A stretch of DNA of 64,000 bases from Alphaproteobacteria bacterium. Lineage in GTDB: Bacteria > Pseudomonadota > Alphaproteobacteria > Reyranellales > Reyranellaceae. This document shows, piece by piece, positions 8,525 to 17,069 of this stretch; position 1 is the stretch's first letter, and each line of letters starts with the position of its first letter. Location: positions 20,765 to 84,764 of the forward strand of contig VGCH01000014.1 in the NCBI GenBank assembly GCA_016870115.1. Reading direction: 5' to 3'. The notes under the pieces are model-generated. The model was not told the DNA's origin. It saw only the letters and a program-made list of their open reading frames with translations, and made no database searches. A program made the translations under genes and the position numbers.

Positions 8525-9640
8525 TCAGCGCGTCGCGGCCTGCAGCGCCAGGAACGCGCCGAGCACCGTCTGCTTGCGGTCGAGATTGACCGCGTCGGCG
8601 CGGGAGATCAGGTCGGCGACCTTCTCCCATGCCCCCACCCAGCGATCAAGGCTGGCCAGCCCCGCTAGGCGCGCGCGAATCGCGCCGTCCGCGGCGTCGG
8701 TCCGCGATGCGCCTGCGGCTTCTCGGATCAGCGCTTTCAACCAGCCATCGATCAGGAAGCCGAAGGTGCGCCACTCGGCGTTAGCCGCCTCTCCCCGCCG
8801 CGCGAAGCGATCGGCGAAGGCGTGCAGGCGCGGCATGTCGCCCGCCGGCAGCGTTGCGAGCAGCGCCGTCATGTCGCGATAGAGCGTGACGCTACCCGAC
8901 GCCGCAAACTCGAGCGCGCGGCCAATGCTGCCCTCGGCTAGCGCGGCCACTACCGGCCGGTCGTCCGCTGCCAGCTCCGGAGCGAGACGCCCCAAGAGCT
9001 CAGTCACGTGCTGGTCCTCTAGGGCGTCAAGCGGAAGCTTGTGGCAACGTGAGCGGATCGTCGGCAGCAGGCGCCCCGGCGCATGCGCGACCAACAGCAG
9101 AACCGCGCGCGCCGGCGGCTCCTCCAGCAGCTTCAGCAGCGCGTTCGCGCTTGAGCGATTGAGCTCGTCGGCCGAATCCACGATCGCCACGCGCCAGCCG
9201 CCCATCGCGGGCGTGCGATGAAGGAATTCGCCCAGCTTGCGCACGTCGTCGACGGCGATCTCGGTCCGCACCCGGCCCTGGTCGTTCACCGTGCGTCGCA
9301 GATGGAAGAGATCGGGATGCGCGCGGCCGTCGACCAACCCGCGCGCCGGCGCGTCTGCAGCCACATCGAGCGAGTCCGGCGCGTCTCCGAACAGCCCGCC
9401 GCCGGCGCTACCGCAGAGCAGGAAACGCGCAAACCGCCAGGCCAACGATGCCTTGCCGATGCCGCGTGGGCCCCCCAGCAGCCAGGCGTGGTGCATCCGG
9501 CCGCTCCGATGCGCGGCGAGCAGTGTCGCCTCCGCCGCCTGATGACCGAGCAGCCGATCGATGCGCCAGGGCGGCGGCCAAGGGTGCGGCCATTCCAGCC
9601 GTTCCAGGTCGCCCGCGTCGCTCACCTTGCCGCGTGCCAT
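8525..9640 (-). CDS. holB: DNA polymerase III subunit delta prime
   Basis: A 371-residue clamp-loader subunit. It has the AAA+ fold with Walker A-like GPRGIGKAS and the segment RSSANALLKLLEEPPA with the RSR motif in LLPTIRSRCHKL (sensor region), typical of delta prime. The zinc-binding cysteines of E. coli delta prime are not evident. The start lies one base after the tmk stop. The pair tmk-holB, followed by metG and tatD, is a conserved replication/translation unit. Confidence 0.93.
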   Translation of the reverse strand: MARGKVSDAGDLERLEWPHPWPPPWRIDRLLGHQAAEATLLAAHRSGRMHHAWLLGGPRGIGKASLAWRFARFLLCGSAGGGLFGDAPDSLDVAADAPARGLVDGRAHPDLFHLRRTVNDQGRVRTEIAVDDVRKLGEFLHRTPAMGGWRVAIVDSADELNRSSANALLKLLEEPPARAVLLLVAHAPGRLLPTIRSRCHKLPLDALEDQHVTELLGRLAPELAADDRPVVAALAEGSIGRALEFAASGSVTLYRDMTALLATLPAGDMPRLHAFADRFARRGEAANAEWRTFGFLIDGWLKALIREAAGASRTDAADGAIRARLAGLASLDRWVGAWEKVADLISRADAVNLDRKQTVLGAFLALQAATR

Positions 9641-9641
9641 C

Positions 9642-10289
9642 TCAGGTCAGCCCCAGACGGCGCGCGACGATCTGGGCGATGTCGGCGGCGACCGCGTCGG
9701 CATCGCGGGTCGCATCGACCACAGCGCAGCGTTCAGGCTCCGCTGCGGCGATGGCGAGAAAGCCGGCGCGAACGCGCTCGTGGAAGTCCGCCGCGAGGCT
9801 TTCATAGCGCGTCTCCGCACCACGCCGCGCGGCGGCCCGCGCGAGACCGGCAGCGACCGGGAGATCGAGCATCACCGTGAGATCGGGTCGGAAGTCACCG
9901 ATCGCGACGAGATGCAGGCGCGCGATGGAGTCGCGGTCAAGACCATGGCCGAAACCCTGATACGCCAGCGTCGAATCGGCGAAGCGGTCGCACACAACCC
10001 ATGTGCCGGCGGCCAGCGCGGGCCGGACCGTGGCGCGAAGATGGTCGCGTCGGGCGGCATAGTGGAGCAGAGCCTCCGTCGTGCCGTCCCAACGGTCGGC
10101 CGCGCCTTCGACCAGCAGCTTGCGGATCGCCTCCGCCCCCGGCGACCCGCCCGGTTCGCGCGTGGCGATGGACCGCACACCGCGCGCCTCAAGCCAGTCG
10201 CGTAGCCGCGCGATCTGTGTCGTCTTGCCCGCCCCCTCCCCGCCCTCCAGCGTGATGAAGCGGCCGCGTGAGGGGCTCACGAAAGCCAA
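9642..10289 (-). CDS. tmk: Thymidylate kinase
   Basis: A 215-residue dTMP kinase giving dTDP for DNA synthesis. The P-loop is EGGEGAGKTTQ, the DR(Y/F) motif appears as CDRFADSTLAYQG, and the LID region with RAAARRGAETRYES follows. The basic residue sits in the LID rather than the P-loop, as in type II (E. coli-like) enzymes. The start overlaps the end of the upstream carboxypeptidase gene by 13 bases, so translation is likely coupled. Confidence 0.96.
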   Translation of the reverse strand: MAFVSPSRGRFITLEGGEGAGKTTQIARLRDWLEARGVRSIATREPGGSPGAEAIRKLLVEGAADRWDGTTEALLHYAARRDHLRATVRPALAAGTWVVCDRFADSTLAYQGFGHGLDRDSIARLHLVAIGDFRPDLTVMLDLPVAAGLARAAARRGAETRYESLAADFHERVRAGFLAIAAAEPERCAVVDATRDADAVAADIAQIVARRLGLT

Positions 10290-11578
10290 CCCAACAGGTA
10301 GTGGCGGGCCAGCACGCCTATTCGGCCGAACGTGCCGAGCCTCGGCACATCCTCGCCGACTTCCAGCGGATGCTCGAACACCCGCCCGTCAGCGAGCGTG
10401 ATGGCGACGGTGCCCACGCGCGTTCCCTTGGCGACCGGTGCGGCCAGCGGCCCTTCGAAGCGCGCAACGACGCGCGGCTGCGCGGCCTGGCCGACGGGAC
10501 TGGTCACGATCGCCGATCGCGTGATCCGCAGGGGCACCTTGTCCGACCGGCCGAGCCAGACCGGAGCTTCGGTGACCACATCGCCCGCCTTGAAGAGGAC
10601 AGTGTTGGTGAACTCGCGGAAGGCCCACTCGATCAGCCGGTGGCTTTCGCTCGCGCGCTCGTTCATCGAAGCGAGGCCGTTCACCACCAGCACCAGGCGC
10701 CGCCCGTCGCGCTGCGTGGAAACGGCAATGCCGTACCCGCCCTCGTCGGTGTGTCCGGTCTTCAGGCCATCGGTGCCCGGCGTCGTCCTGAGCAGGCGAT
10801 TGCGGTTTTCCTGGCGGATGTTGTTGTAGGCCCATTCGGGCTCGGCGTAGTACCGATACTGGCGTGGGAAGTCCTCGATCGTGCGCCACGACAGCACCGC
10901 GAGATCGCGCGCAGTGGTGAACTGCCCCTCGGCAGGCCAGCCCGAGGAATTCTTGAACACCGAGCGTTGCATTCCCATCTCGCGGCCACGCTTGGTCATG
11001 CGTTCGGCGAACGCGTCCTCGGTGCCGGACAGCGCCTCCGCCACGACGACGCAGGCATCATTGCCCGATTGGATGATGATGCCGCGGATCAATTCCTCGA
11101 CGGTCGGTTCGGAGGTGATCTCGAGGAACATCCGCGAGCCGCCCATCTTGCGCGCCCGCTCGCTCACCTTGAAGCGCGTGTCGAGCTTCACGCGACCGGC
11201 CGCCAATTCCTCGAACAGGATGTAGACCGTCATCATCTTTGACATCGAAGATGGCGGCATGGACCTGTCGGCATCCTTCGACAGCAGCACCGCGCCGGTC
11301 ATCGGATCGACCATGAAGGCCTGTTTGGCCAACGTCGGTATGCCGATTTGCGACGGCGTCATGCTCTCGGTCTTGGCCGGCGGCTTGGCCGCGGGCTTGG
11401 TCGCTGGCGGCTTGGCCTGAGGGCGCTGCTGCTGCTGTTGCTGCGGCGTCGGACGGCGCTGCGGGTCGCCCGGCTGTTGGGCAAGGGCAAGACCGGCCGG
11501 CGCGATCAGCGCGACCGATGCGAGAGCGGCGACGAGCCTCCGACGCAGGTCAGTCGGAAACGACACGGGCGTCTCCAT
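10277..11578 (-). CDS. D-alanyl-D-alanine carboxypeptidase (PBP5/6 family)
   Basis: A 433-residue penicillin-binding protein that trims the terminal D-Ala of peptidoglycan stem peptides. It has a signal peptide (hydrophobic run ending ALAQ), a Gln/Pro/Lys-rich linker, and the three active-site motifs: SMSK (nucleophile Ser), SGN and KTG. A C-terminal beta domain and a terminal amphipathic stretch (GVLARHYLLGWL) probably hold it to the membrane. The ATG at 11578 has AGGAG 8 bases upstream and overlaps the rlpA stop by 29 bases. It belongs to a cell-wall group with the two upstream genes. Confidence 0.94.
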   Translation of the reverse strand: METPVSFPTDLRRRLVAALASVALIAPAGLALAQQPGDPQRRPTPQQQQQQRPQAKPPATKPAAKPPAKTESMTPSQIGIPTLAKQAFMVDPMTGAVLLSKDADRSMPPSSMSKMMTVYILFEELAAGRVKLDTRFKVSERARKMGGSRMFLEITSEPTVEELIRGIIIQSGNDACVVVAEALSGTEDAFAERMTKRGREMGMQRSVFKNSSGWPAEGQFTTARDLAVLSWRTIEDFPRQYRYYAEPEWAYNNIRQENRNRLLRTTPGTDGLKTGHTDEGGYGIAVSTQRDGRRLVLVVNGLASMNERASESHRLIEWAFREFTNTVLFKAGDVVTEAPVWLGRSDKVPLRITRSAIVTSPVGQAAQPRVVARFEGPLAAPVAKGTRVGTVAITLADGRVFEHPLEVGEDVPRLGTFGRIGVLARHYLLGWLS

Positions 11579-12506
11579 AGCCGGATCTCCTGAGACGGTC
11601 GGCGACAATGCCGGCTGCGTCGGCCGTCGTATAGGGGCCTAGTCGCACGCGAAAGACGTCGCGGCCGCCCACCGATCCCTGGGTCACTTCGCTGGCACCG
11701 TAACTGCGCACCGCGCCGCGCTGACGCTCGGCGTTGTCGACGGTCGAGAACGAACCGGTCTGAACGAAGAACCCGCCACTCGTCGGCGCGGTCGCGACAG
11801 CGGGCCCCCGGGGATAGCTCGGCCAACCGGCCTGCACCGCCGCCGGCGGTTGCGCGGGGATGGGCATCGGCTGCGGGACCGCGACGGTACCCTGCCCGCT
11901 CGCACTCGCTTGTGGTGCCGTGGGCGCGGCGCGGCGGCCGCCGCCGGTCACCTGCTCGGCGGCGGCGCGTTGTTCGGCCGGGCCGCCGCCCGCCAACGCC
12001 GCGTCCTTCATGGCTCGACTCTCGGCGCTCAGCTGCTCGACACGCACGCGCGCCACGCCGACCCGCACCATGTCGATGTCGTTGGCGGCGGCCCGGGACA
12101 GGTCGATGATGCGCCCGCGCGAGAAGGGACCGCGGTCGTTGATCCGCACGATCGTGCTCAGCCCGTTCTCCAAATTGGTCACTCGCACCAATGCGGGCAT
12201 CTGGAGCGTTCGATGGGCCGCCGTCCGGTCGTTCTGGTCGTAGCGTTCTCCATTGGCGGTTGGGCGTCCATGGAAGCCCGGTCCGTACCAAGACGCGGTG
12301 CCGGTTTCGACATGGTCGAACTCCTCTCGCGGCGTGTACGTGGTCCCATCGATCACGTAGGGCTGTCCAACCTTGTAGGCGCCGCGAGAGCCAGAGCTGC
12401 CCGGCGTTGCGGGTGGCGGGGCGGAGGCGCAGCCGGCCACGACAGCCGCCAAGGCGGATGCCGCCAGCGCGCGCAAGGTCGAGGATACACCAGAGATGGG
12501 GCTCAT
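11550..12506 (-). CDS. rlpA: Septal ring lytic transglycosylase RlpA family lipoprotein
   Basis: A 318-residue lipoprotein. The N-terminus has a lipobox VAGC followed by ASAPPP. A double-psi beta-barrel domain runs from about residue 70 to 160, with GTASWYGPGFHGRPTANGE, the RTAAHRTL segment and the catalytic-region RINDRGPF and GRIIDLS. A Pro/Ala-rich linker leads to a C-terminal SPOR domain (FFVQTGSF to RVRLGPY), which binds denuded glycan at division sites. I chose the ATG at 12506 from the lipoprotein signal; the longer frame adds an Arg-rich stretch with no support. Confidence 0.93.
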   Translation of the reverse strand: MSPISGVSSTLRALAASALAAVVAGCASAPPPATPGSSGSRGAYKVGQPYVIDGTTYTPREEFDHVETGTASWYGPGFHGRPTANGERYDQNDRTAAHRTLQMPALVRVTNLENGLSTIVRINDRGPFSRGRIIDLSRAAANDIDMVRVGVARVRVEQLSAESRAMKDAALAGGGPAEQRAAAEQVTGGGRRAAPTAPQASASGQGTVAVPQPMPIPAQPPAAVQAGWPSYPRGPAVATAPTSGGFFVQTGSFSTVDNAERQRGAVRSYGASEVTQGSVGGRDVFRVRLGPYTTADAAGIVADRLRRSGYGDARVVSD

Positions 12507-12550
12507 CTTGGCCACATCATACAGGATGATGCGGCTACAGCGGAACGGAC

Positions 12551-13435
12551 TTAACGGGCGGCGATTCGATCCGAGAGGACGCCCACGGCCAAAGCGAAGA
12601 AGTCGGACTGATTCCAACGCAGGATCACCCGGAAATTCTCGCCGACGCGGTAGGTCGGTCCATCGGCGCCGGCGGGCGTCACGATCCGTTGTCCGGGACC
12701 TGCCACTGTCCCGCGAGGCACCTCGTCTCCCCAGCGCTCGCCGGCTCGCCAACCAACCCGCCGCAGGTAGTTGGCGACCGAGGCGAACACGTCGAGCCGG
12801 TTAGTCCAGATATCCGTCCGCCCGTCCCCGTCCCCGTCCGCGGCATAGGCGAGGAAACTCGTGGGAATGAATTGGCACTGGCCCATCGCGCCCGCCCAGG
12901 AGCCCTTCATCGCCGCGATGCCGATATGGCCTTGCGACAGGATGCGCAGCGCCGCGATCAGCTGCTGGCGAAAGAACGCGGCGCGAAAGCCGGTGAAGGC
13001 GAGCGTGGCCAGGGCGGGAACGACATCGAAATCGCCGAGACGCGTGCCGTAGTTGCTCTCGATGCCCCATAGCGCGGTGACGGTCGATGCCGGCAGACCG
13101 ACGGGAGCGGCAAAACGGTCAATTGCGGGGCGGTTCTCCGCAAGCAATTCGCGGCCGCGACGGATGCGCTCCTCCGAGACAACGATCTCGAGATAGCGCG
13201 CGAAGGTCATCTTGAATTCGGGCTGGTTGCGCGCGAGTTCCAGCACCCGCGGAATCTGCTCGACATTGCCGAGAGCCGCATCAAGCGTGCCGCTATCGAC
13301 ACCGGCTCGTTGCGCCTCTGCGCGCACGCCCTGCAGCCAAGATACGAATGTCTGAGGAGCCTGTTGTTGCGCGAAAGCCGGCGCCGCAGCCGTCAGGCCC
13401 GCGGTACCGGCGAAGATCATTCTGCGTCGGTCCAT
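12551..13435 (-). CDS. Lytic murein transglycosylase, MltB-like
   Basis: A 294-residue exported enzyme that cleaves peptidoglycan glycan strands to 1,6-anhydro products. The N-terminus MDRRRMIFAGTAGLTAAAPAFA is a signal peptide with an arginine cluster. The catalytic glutamate lies in LWGIESNYGT, followed by GAMGQCQFIPTSFLAYA and DGDGRTDIW, all typical of the MltB family. A C-terminal part with LRWNQSDFFALAVG matches the family end. It lies just upstream of rlpA and the D,D-carboxypeptidase, forming a wall-remodelling group. Confidence 0.93.
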   Translation of the reverse strand: MDRRRMIFAGTAGLTAAAPAFAQQQAPQTFVSWLQGVRAEAQRAGVDSGTLDAALGNVEQIPRVLELARNQPEFKMTFARYLEIVVSEERIRRGRELLAENRPAIDRFAAPVGLPASTVTALWGIESNYGTRLGDFDVVPALATLAFTGFRAAFFRQQLIAALRILSQGHIGIAAMKGSWAGAMGQCQFIPTSFLAYAADGDGDGRTDIWTNRLDVFASVANYLRRVGWRAGERWGDEVPRGTVAGPGQRIVTPAGADGPTYRVGENFRVILRWNQSDFFALAVGVLSDRIAAR

Positions 13436-13466
13436 CCGCCGGCTTTACCAAAGCCGGCGACGGAGG

Positions 13467-13652
13467 TCAGCCCTCCATGCCCACCGAGGCGATCAGGCGG
13501 ACAGCGCCGGCCATCATGCAGAAGGTGGCGATCCCGCTGGCGATCTGCGGAAAATCGAGTTCGTGCTTGAAGAAGAGGTGCTGCATGAGGTCCAGGTAGT
13601 CGCGATACCACGTGTGGACGCGCTCAGAGACGGTCGTGGTCGTGCGATTCAT
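13467..13652 (-). CDS. Small protein of unknown function (61 aa), putative membrane segment
   Basis: A possible small gene starting at the ATG at 13652 (MNRTTTTVSERVH) and ending 31 bases before the transglycosylase gene on the same strand. Residues 11-34 are rich in Tyr, Phe, His and Leu, and residues 37-59 form a hydrophobic stretch that could cross the membrane. I do not recognise a family. Support is its position, an AT-rich upstream region with an inverted repeat, and a composition unlike antisense noise. A longer start at 13685 is possible. Confidence 0.5.
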   Translation of the reverse strand: MNRTTTTVSERVHTWYRDYLDLMQHLFFKHELDFPQIASGIATFCMMAGAVRLIASVGMEG

Positions 13653-13684
13653 CGGTCTAAACCCGGCGGAAGTCCGCCGCCTCA

Positions 13685-13718
13685 AGTTAGTGCAACACTT
13701 GAGAAAATACCACTAACT
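13685..13718. repeat. 8-bp inverted repeat in AT-rich spacer
   Basis: AGTTAGTG (13685-13692) and CACTAACT (13711-13718) are perfect reverse complements separated by 18 bases. They lie about 33 bases upstream of the small 61-residue gene on the minus strand, in a spacer much richer in A+T than its surroundings. A repressor operator is possible; a terminator for the gene ending at 13754 is less likely because no T-run follows. Confidence 0.4.
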
Positions 13719-13753
13719 CACAGATTTTATTCAATTTACTTGAAACAATGGTA

Positions 13754-14086
13754 TCAGCCCTGAGCGCCGGACCGCGGCGTGCCCTCGGCTACCAAGATTG
13801 GGTGGTGTCCACCCGGCGCCAACGCCACAGCGATGGGAGTGCCGCCTGAGCGACCGGCAAGTCTTTGACACAGAAGGTTGATTTCCGACTGAACCGCCAG
13901 AACATCATGCGGAACGACCGCCGGCTCGACCACCCAGACTTGGCTGACCCACTCACCGCGTTCGCCTGAGCGCGCGTATCGGCACTGCATGGCGAGGACG
14001 CGGCCACGGCGAACGGCCTCTTTGAACAAGCGCACAGCGTTGGCCAACTGCGCTTCCAAGCGGGATGTATGATCGACGATCGCCAT
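13754..14086 (-). CDS. Hypothetical protein (110 aa)
   Basis: An open frame starting at the ATG at 14086 (MAIVDHTSRLEAQLAN) and giving a 110-residue soluble protein with a helical, charged N-terminal half and two cysteines. I recognise no family. The open frame could run upstream to 14377, but that extension reads antisense through tRNA-Ser and creates a well-known spurious peptide, so it is excluded. Coding status is moderately supported by composition and by the absence of any alternative gene here. Confidence 0.45.
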   Translation of the reverse strand: MAIVDHTSRLEAQLANAVRLFKEAVRRGRVLAMQCRYARSGERGEWVSQVWVVEPAVVPHDVLAVQSEINLLCQRLAGRSGGTPIAVALAPGGHHPILVAEGTPRSGAQG

Positions 14087-14171
14087 CGCGCGAACCCGTC
14101 CGGTAATGATTGGCAGAGAATATTCGGAGATTGTGCGCGCATCGCTTATCGTCGGCAAGATGAGATGACCT

Positions 14172-14261
14172 GGATGGGTGGCCGAGCGGTTTAAGGCACC
14201 GGTCTTGAAAACCGGCGCGGGCGCAAGTCCGCCGTGGGTTCGAATCCCACCCCATCCGCCA
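14172..14261 (+). tRNA. tRNA-Ser (anticodon TGA)
   Basis: A 90-base class II tRNA with a long variable arm. The acceptor stem GGATGGG pairs with CCCATCC; the anticodon stem CCGGT/ACCGG encloses loop CTTGAAA with anticodon TGA at 14206-14208, which reads UCN serine codons. The variable arm GCGGGCGCAAGTCCGC is typical of tRNA-Ser. The T arm has GTTCGAATC, and the 3' CCA is encoded. No integrase or direct repeat suggests use as an integration site. Confidence 0.97.
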
Positions 14262-14439
14262 TTTATCGATGTTTTTCGACGGTCGTCGCGACGCGCTAAA
14301 TCTGCGCGCAAGTGAACTTGCCGAGCCGCTGCACAAACCCCGGAGCGAGGTTGGAAATCGTTAGCCGGAACCGCCACGCGATGAGTCTCGACGATCAGCG
14401 GACGCTCTGGCAGCCTTCGCGCGTCAACGGGAGGAAACG

Positions 14440-15420
14440 ATGAAACTTGTCACCGGACGCCGCACTGTCATCGCAGGAGCTGCCGCCAGTCTCGCCGCCC
14501 CCGCTCTTGTGCGGGCGCAGGGCGCCTATCCCAACCGCCCGGTGCGCTACATCAACCCGTTTCCGCCCGGCGGCGCCACCGACACGCTTTCGCGAATTCT
14601 GTGCGCCAAGCTCACGGAGATCTCGGGCCAGCAATTCATCGTTGAGAATCGCGCGGGTTCGGCCGGCAATATCGGCAACGATGTGATCGCGAAGTCCGAA
14701 CCCGACGGTTACACGATCGGACTGGGTGGTATCGCCACGCACGCCATCGCGCCCACGCTCTATGTCCGCCTGCCGTTCGACCCGCGCAAGGACTTCACGT
14801 TCGTGAGCAACATGTGGTCATTGCCCAACATGCTCACGGTCAACAATGACCTGCCCGTCAAGTCGGTGCCGGAGCTGATCGCTCACGCCAAGAAAAACCC
14901 CGGCAAGCTGAGCTACGGTTCGGCGGGTGCCGGCACGACGCTGCATCTCTCCGGCGAACTGTTCAAGCTGCTGGCCGATGTCGACATCCTGCATGTGCCC
15001 TACCGCGGCGGCGCGCCGGCGATGCAGGACCTGCTGGCCGGCCAGATCCACATGATCTTCGACAATATCCCCGGCGCTCTGGCTGTCGTGCGGCCAGGCA
15101 AGGCGCGCGGTCTCGCCGTCACGTCGGCGACGCGCAGCAAGACCGTGCCCGATGTACCTACGATCGCCGAGACACTGCCCGGATTCGACATCTCGTCCTG
15201 GACCTGCCTCGTCGGCCCGGCGAACCTTCCGGCTCCAGTGTTGGCGCGGCTGTCGGACCTGATGAAGACCGCCCTCACCTCGCCAGATCTCGTCGCCAAG
15301 TACCAGGAACAGAGCGCGACGGCGTGGTGGACCAGCCCGGCCGAGACGCTGGCGCACCGCGACAAGGAACAGGAGCGTCTGGCGCCGATCATCCGCAAGA
15401 GTGGTGCGCGGGTGGAATAG
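14440..15420 (+). CDS. Bug-family (TctC-like) periplasmic solute-binding protein
   Basis: A 326-residue extracytoplasmic receptor of the tripartite tricarboxylate transporter/Bug family. It has a twin-arginine-like leader (TGRRTVIAGAAASLAAPALVRAQ). Family landmarks are YPNRPVRYINPFPPGGATD, VENRAGSAGNIG, the SEPDGYTI segment, and HVPYRGGAPAMQDLLAGQI. A strong GGAGG precedes the ATG. The membrane subunits TctA and TctB are absent nearby, as is usual for orphan Bug receptors. The downstream TPP enzyme begins 3 bases after the stop, so the two are probably co-transcribed and may act on the same carboxylate. Confidence 0.92.
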   Translation: MKLVTGRRTVIAGAAASLAAPALVRAQGAYPNRPVRYINPFPPGGATDTLSRILCAKLTEISGQQFIVENRAGSAGNIGNDVIAKSEPDGYTIGLGGIATHAIAPTLYVRLPFDPRKDFTFVSNMWSLPNMLTVNNDLPVKSVPELIAHAKKNPGKLSYGSAGAGTTLHLSGELFKLLADVDILHVPYRGGAPAMQDLLAGQIHMIFDNIPGALAVVRPGKARGLAVTSATRSKTVPDVPTIAETLPGFDISSWTCLVGPANLPAPVLARLSDLMKTALTSPDLVAKYQEQSATAWWTSPAETLAHRDKEQERLAPIIRKSGARVE

Positions 15421-15423
15421 GCG

Positions 15424-17061
15424 GTGCCGAAACTCACCACGGCACAGGCGGTCGTTGCCACGCTGGAGCTGAACGGCATCGACACGTTGTTCTGTCTTCC
15501 GGGCGTGCAGAACGACTCGTTCTTCGACGCGCTCTATGACCGGACGAACGCGATTCGACCGATCCATGCCCGGCATGAACAAGCCTGCGCGTACATGGCC
15601 TTGGGCTCCGCCATGGCAACTGGTCAGCCTTCGGCCTACGCCGTGGTGCCGGGACCGGGGTTCCTCAACACCACGGCGGCGCTCTCGACTGCCTATGCCG
15701 TGAATGCTCCGGTTCTGGCGCTCTCCGGCCAGATCGCTCAGGCGATGATCGGTCGCAACGTCGGCCTGCTGCACGAACTGCCGGATCAGCTCGCGATCAT
15801 GCGCGGGCTGACGCAACACGCCGCGCGAATCCCAGCGGCCGCCCAGGCGCCCGCGATGGTCGGCGATGCTTTCCGGCGGCTGCGGTCGGGTCGGCGGCGG
15901 CCCGTGGCGCTGGAGTGCGCCATGGATACCTGGGGTCGGCGTGCGGATGTCGTGCTCCCGGACGCGGCGACACCCGGTGACGCGCTGCCGCTGGACGAGG
16001 ACGGCGTCGATCGCGCCGTGAAGCTCTTGGGCGCCGCGGAACGGCCGCTGATCTGCGTCGGTGGTGGCGCCCAGCACGCCGGCGAGGCGCTGCGGATCCT
16101 CGCTGAGGCCCTTGATGCGCCAGTGCTGGCGGTACGCATGGGACACGGCGCGCTGGATGCCCGCCATCCGCTCGCGGTCACCGCGGCGGCAGGCCATCGT
16201 TTCTGGGCGGAGGCCGACGTCGTGCTGGCGGTCGGCACGCGCTTGCAGAGCCAGCTCATGAACTGGGGCGCCGATGACAGCCTCAAGATCGTTCGCGTCG
16301 ACATTGACTCAGAGGAGCTCGATCGCCAACGCCGCCCGGAGATCGGCATCGTGGGCGATTCGGCGCTCGTATTGGCTGCCCTTGCCGATCGAATCGCGGC
16401 GCACAACAGGACGAGGACAGGACGTCTGGCGCATGTTGCGTCCGTAAAGGCCGCGGCGGACGCGGCGTTCCGCGACCGGCTCGCCCCGCAGATCGCCTAC
16501 CTCGACGCTATCCGCGCGGCCCTGCCGGAGAACGGCATCCTGGTCGATGAGCTGACGCAAATGGGGTACGTCGCGCGGCTCGCCTGGCCGACCTATCGCC
16601 CGCGCACGTTTCTCTCGCCGGGATATCAGGGAACGCTCGGCTGGGGGTTCGCGACGTCGCTTGGGGTCAAGGTTGCGAAACCCGACACTCCGGTCGTGTC
16701 GATCAACGGCGACGGCGGTTTCCTGTTCACGGCCATGGAGCTCGCCACGGCAGCGCAGCACGGCATCGCCGCGGTAGCCGTCGTCTTCAGCGATGGCGCG
16801 TTCGGCAACGTGCGGCGTATCCAGAAGCAGAGCTATGCCGGGCGGACCATCGCAACCGAACTGCGCAATCCCGACTTCGTGAAGCTCGCCGAGAGCTTCG
16901 GCGTCGAGGCGCATCGCGTGGAGGGGCCCGCCGCCCTGGGAGCGGCCGTGTCGCGCGCGTTGGGTCGGGGCGTGCCGGTGCTGATCGATTGCCCCGTCGG
17001 CGAACTGCCGGACCCCTGGCCCTCCATCGCGCTGCCGCGCGTCCGCCCATCCCCACGCTGA
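15424..17061 (+). CDS. Thiamine-pyrophosphate enzyme, acetolactate synthase large-subunit-like
   Basis: A 545-residue TPP-dependent enzyme of the acetohydroxyacid synthase/oxalyl-CoA decarboxylase/benzoylformate decarboxylase group. The catalytic glutamate is in HARHEQACAYMA. The central FAD/ADP-type domain follows, and the TPP-Mg motif is INGDGGFLFTAMELATA with the closing asparagine in GAFGN. It starts at GTG 15424. It is unlikely to be the housekeeping IlvB because no ilvN follows and the partner is a Bug receptor. A role in decarboxylating an imported 2-oxo or acyl-CoA compound is inference. Confidence 0.88.
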   Translation: MPKLTTAQAVVATLELNGIDTLFCLPGVQNDSFFDALYDRTNAIRPIHARHEQACAYMALGSAMATGQPSAYAVVPGPGFLNTTAALSTAYAVNAPVLALSGQIAQAMIGRNVGLLHELPDQLAIMRGLTQHAARIPAAAQAPAMVGDAFRRLRSGRRRPVALECAMDTWGRRADVVLPDAATPGDALPLDEDGVDRAVKLLGAAERPLICVGGGAQHAGEALRILAEALDAPVLAVRMGHGALDARHPLAVTAAAGHRFWAEADVVLAVGTRLQSQLMNWGADDSLKIVRVDIDSEELDRQRRPEIGIVGDSALVLAALADRIAAHNRTRTGRLAHVASVKAAADAAFRDRLAPQIAYLDAIRAALPENGILVDELTQMGYVARLAWPTYRPRTFLSPGYQGTLGWGFATSLGVKVAKPDTPVVSINGDGGFLFTAMELATAAQHGIAAVAVVFSDGAFGNVRRIQKQSYAGRTIATELRNPDFVKLAESFGVEAHRVEGPAALGAAVSRALGRGVPVLIDCPVGELPDPWPSIALPRVRPSPR

Positions 17062-17069
17062 CGCACGCT

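Noticed and set aside
14166..14377. Open frame on the minus strand across tRNA-Ser, giving GGIRTHGGLAPAPVFKTG
   Set aside because: This peptide is the well-known spurious antisense translation of a tRNA-Ser gene; the plausible protein starts downstream at 14086.
14172..14440. tRNA-Ser as an integration site for the accessory region 14-25 kb
   Set aside because: No integrase, no direct repeat of the tRNA 3' end and no mobility gene were seen.
14818..16197. 459-residue minus-strand open frame opposite the Bug receptor and TPP enzyme
   Set aside because: Both plus-strand genes have full family signatures; the antisense frame has none.
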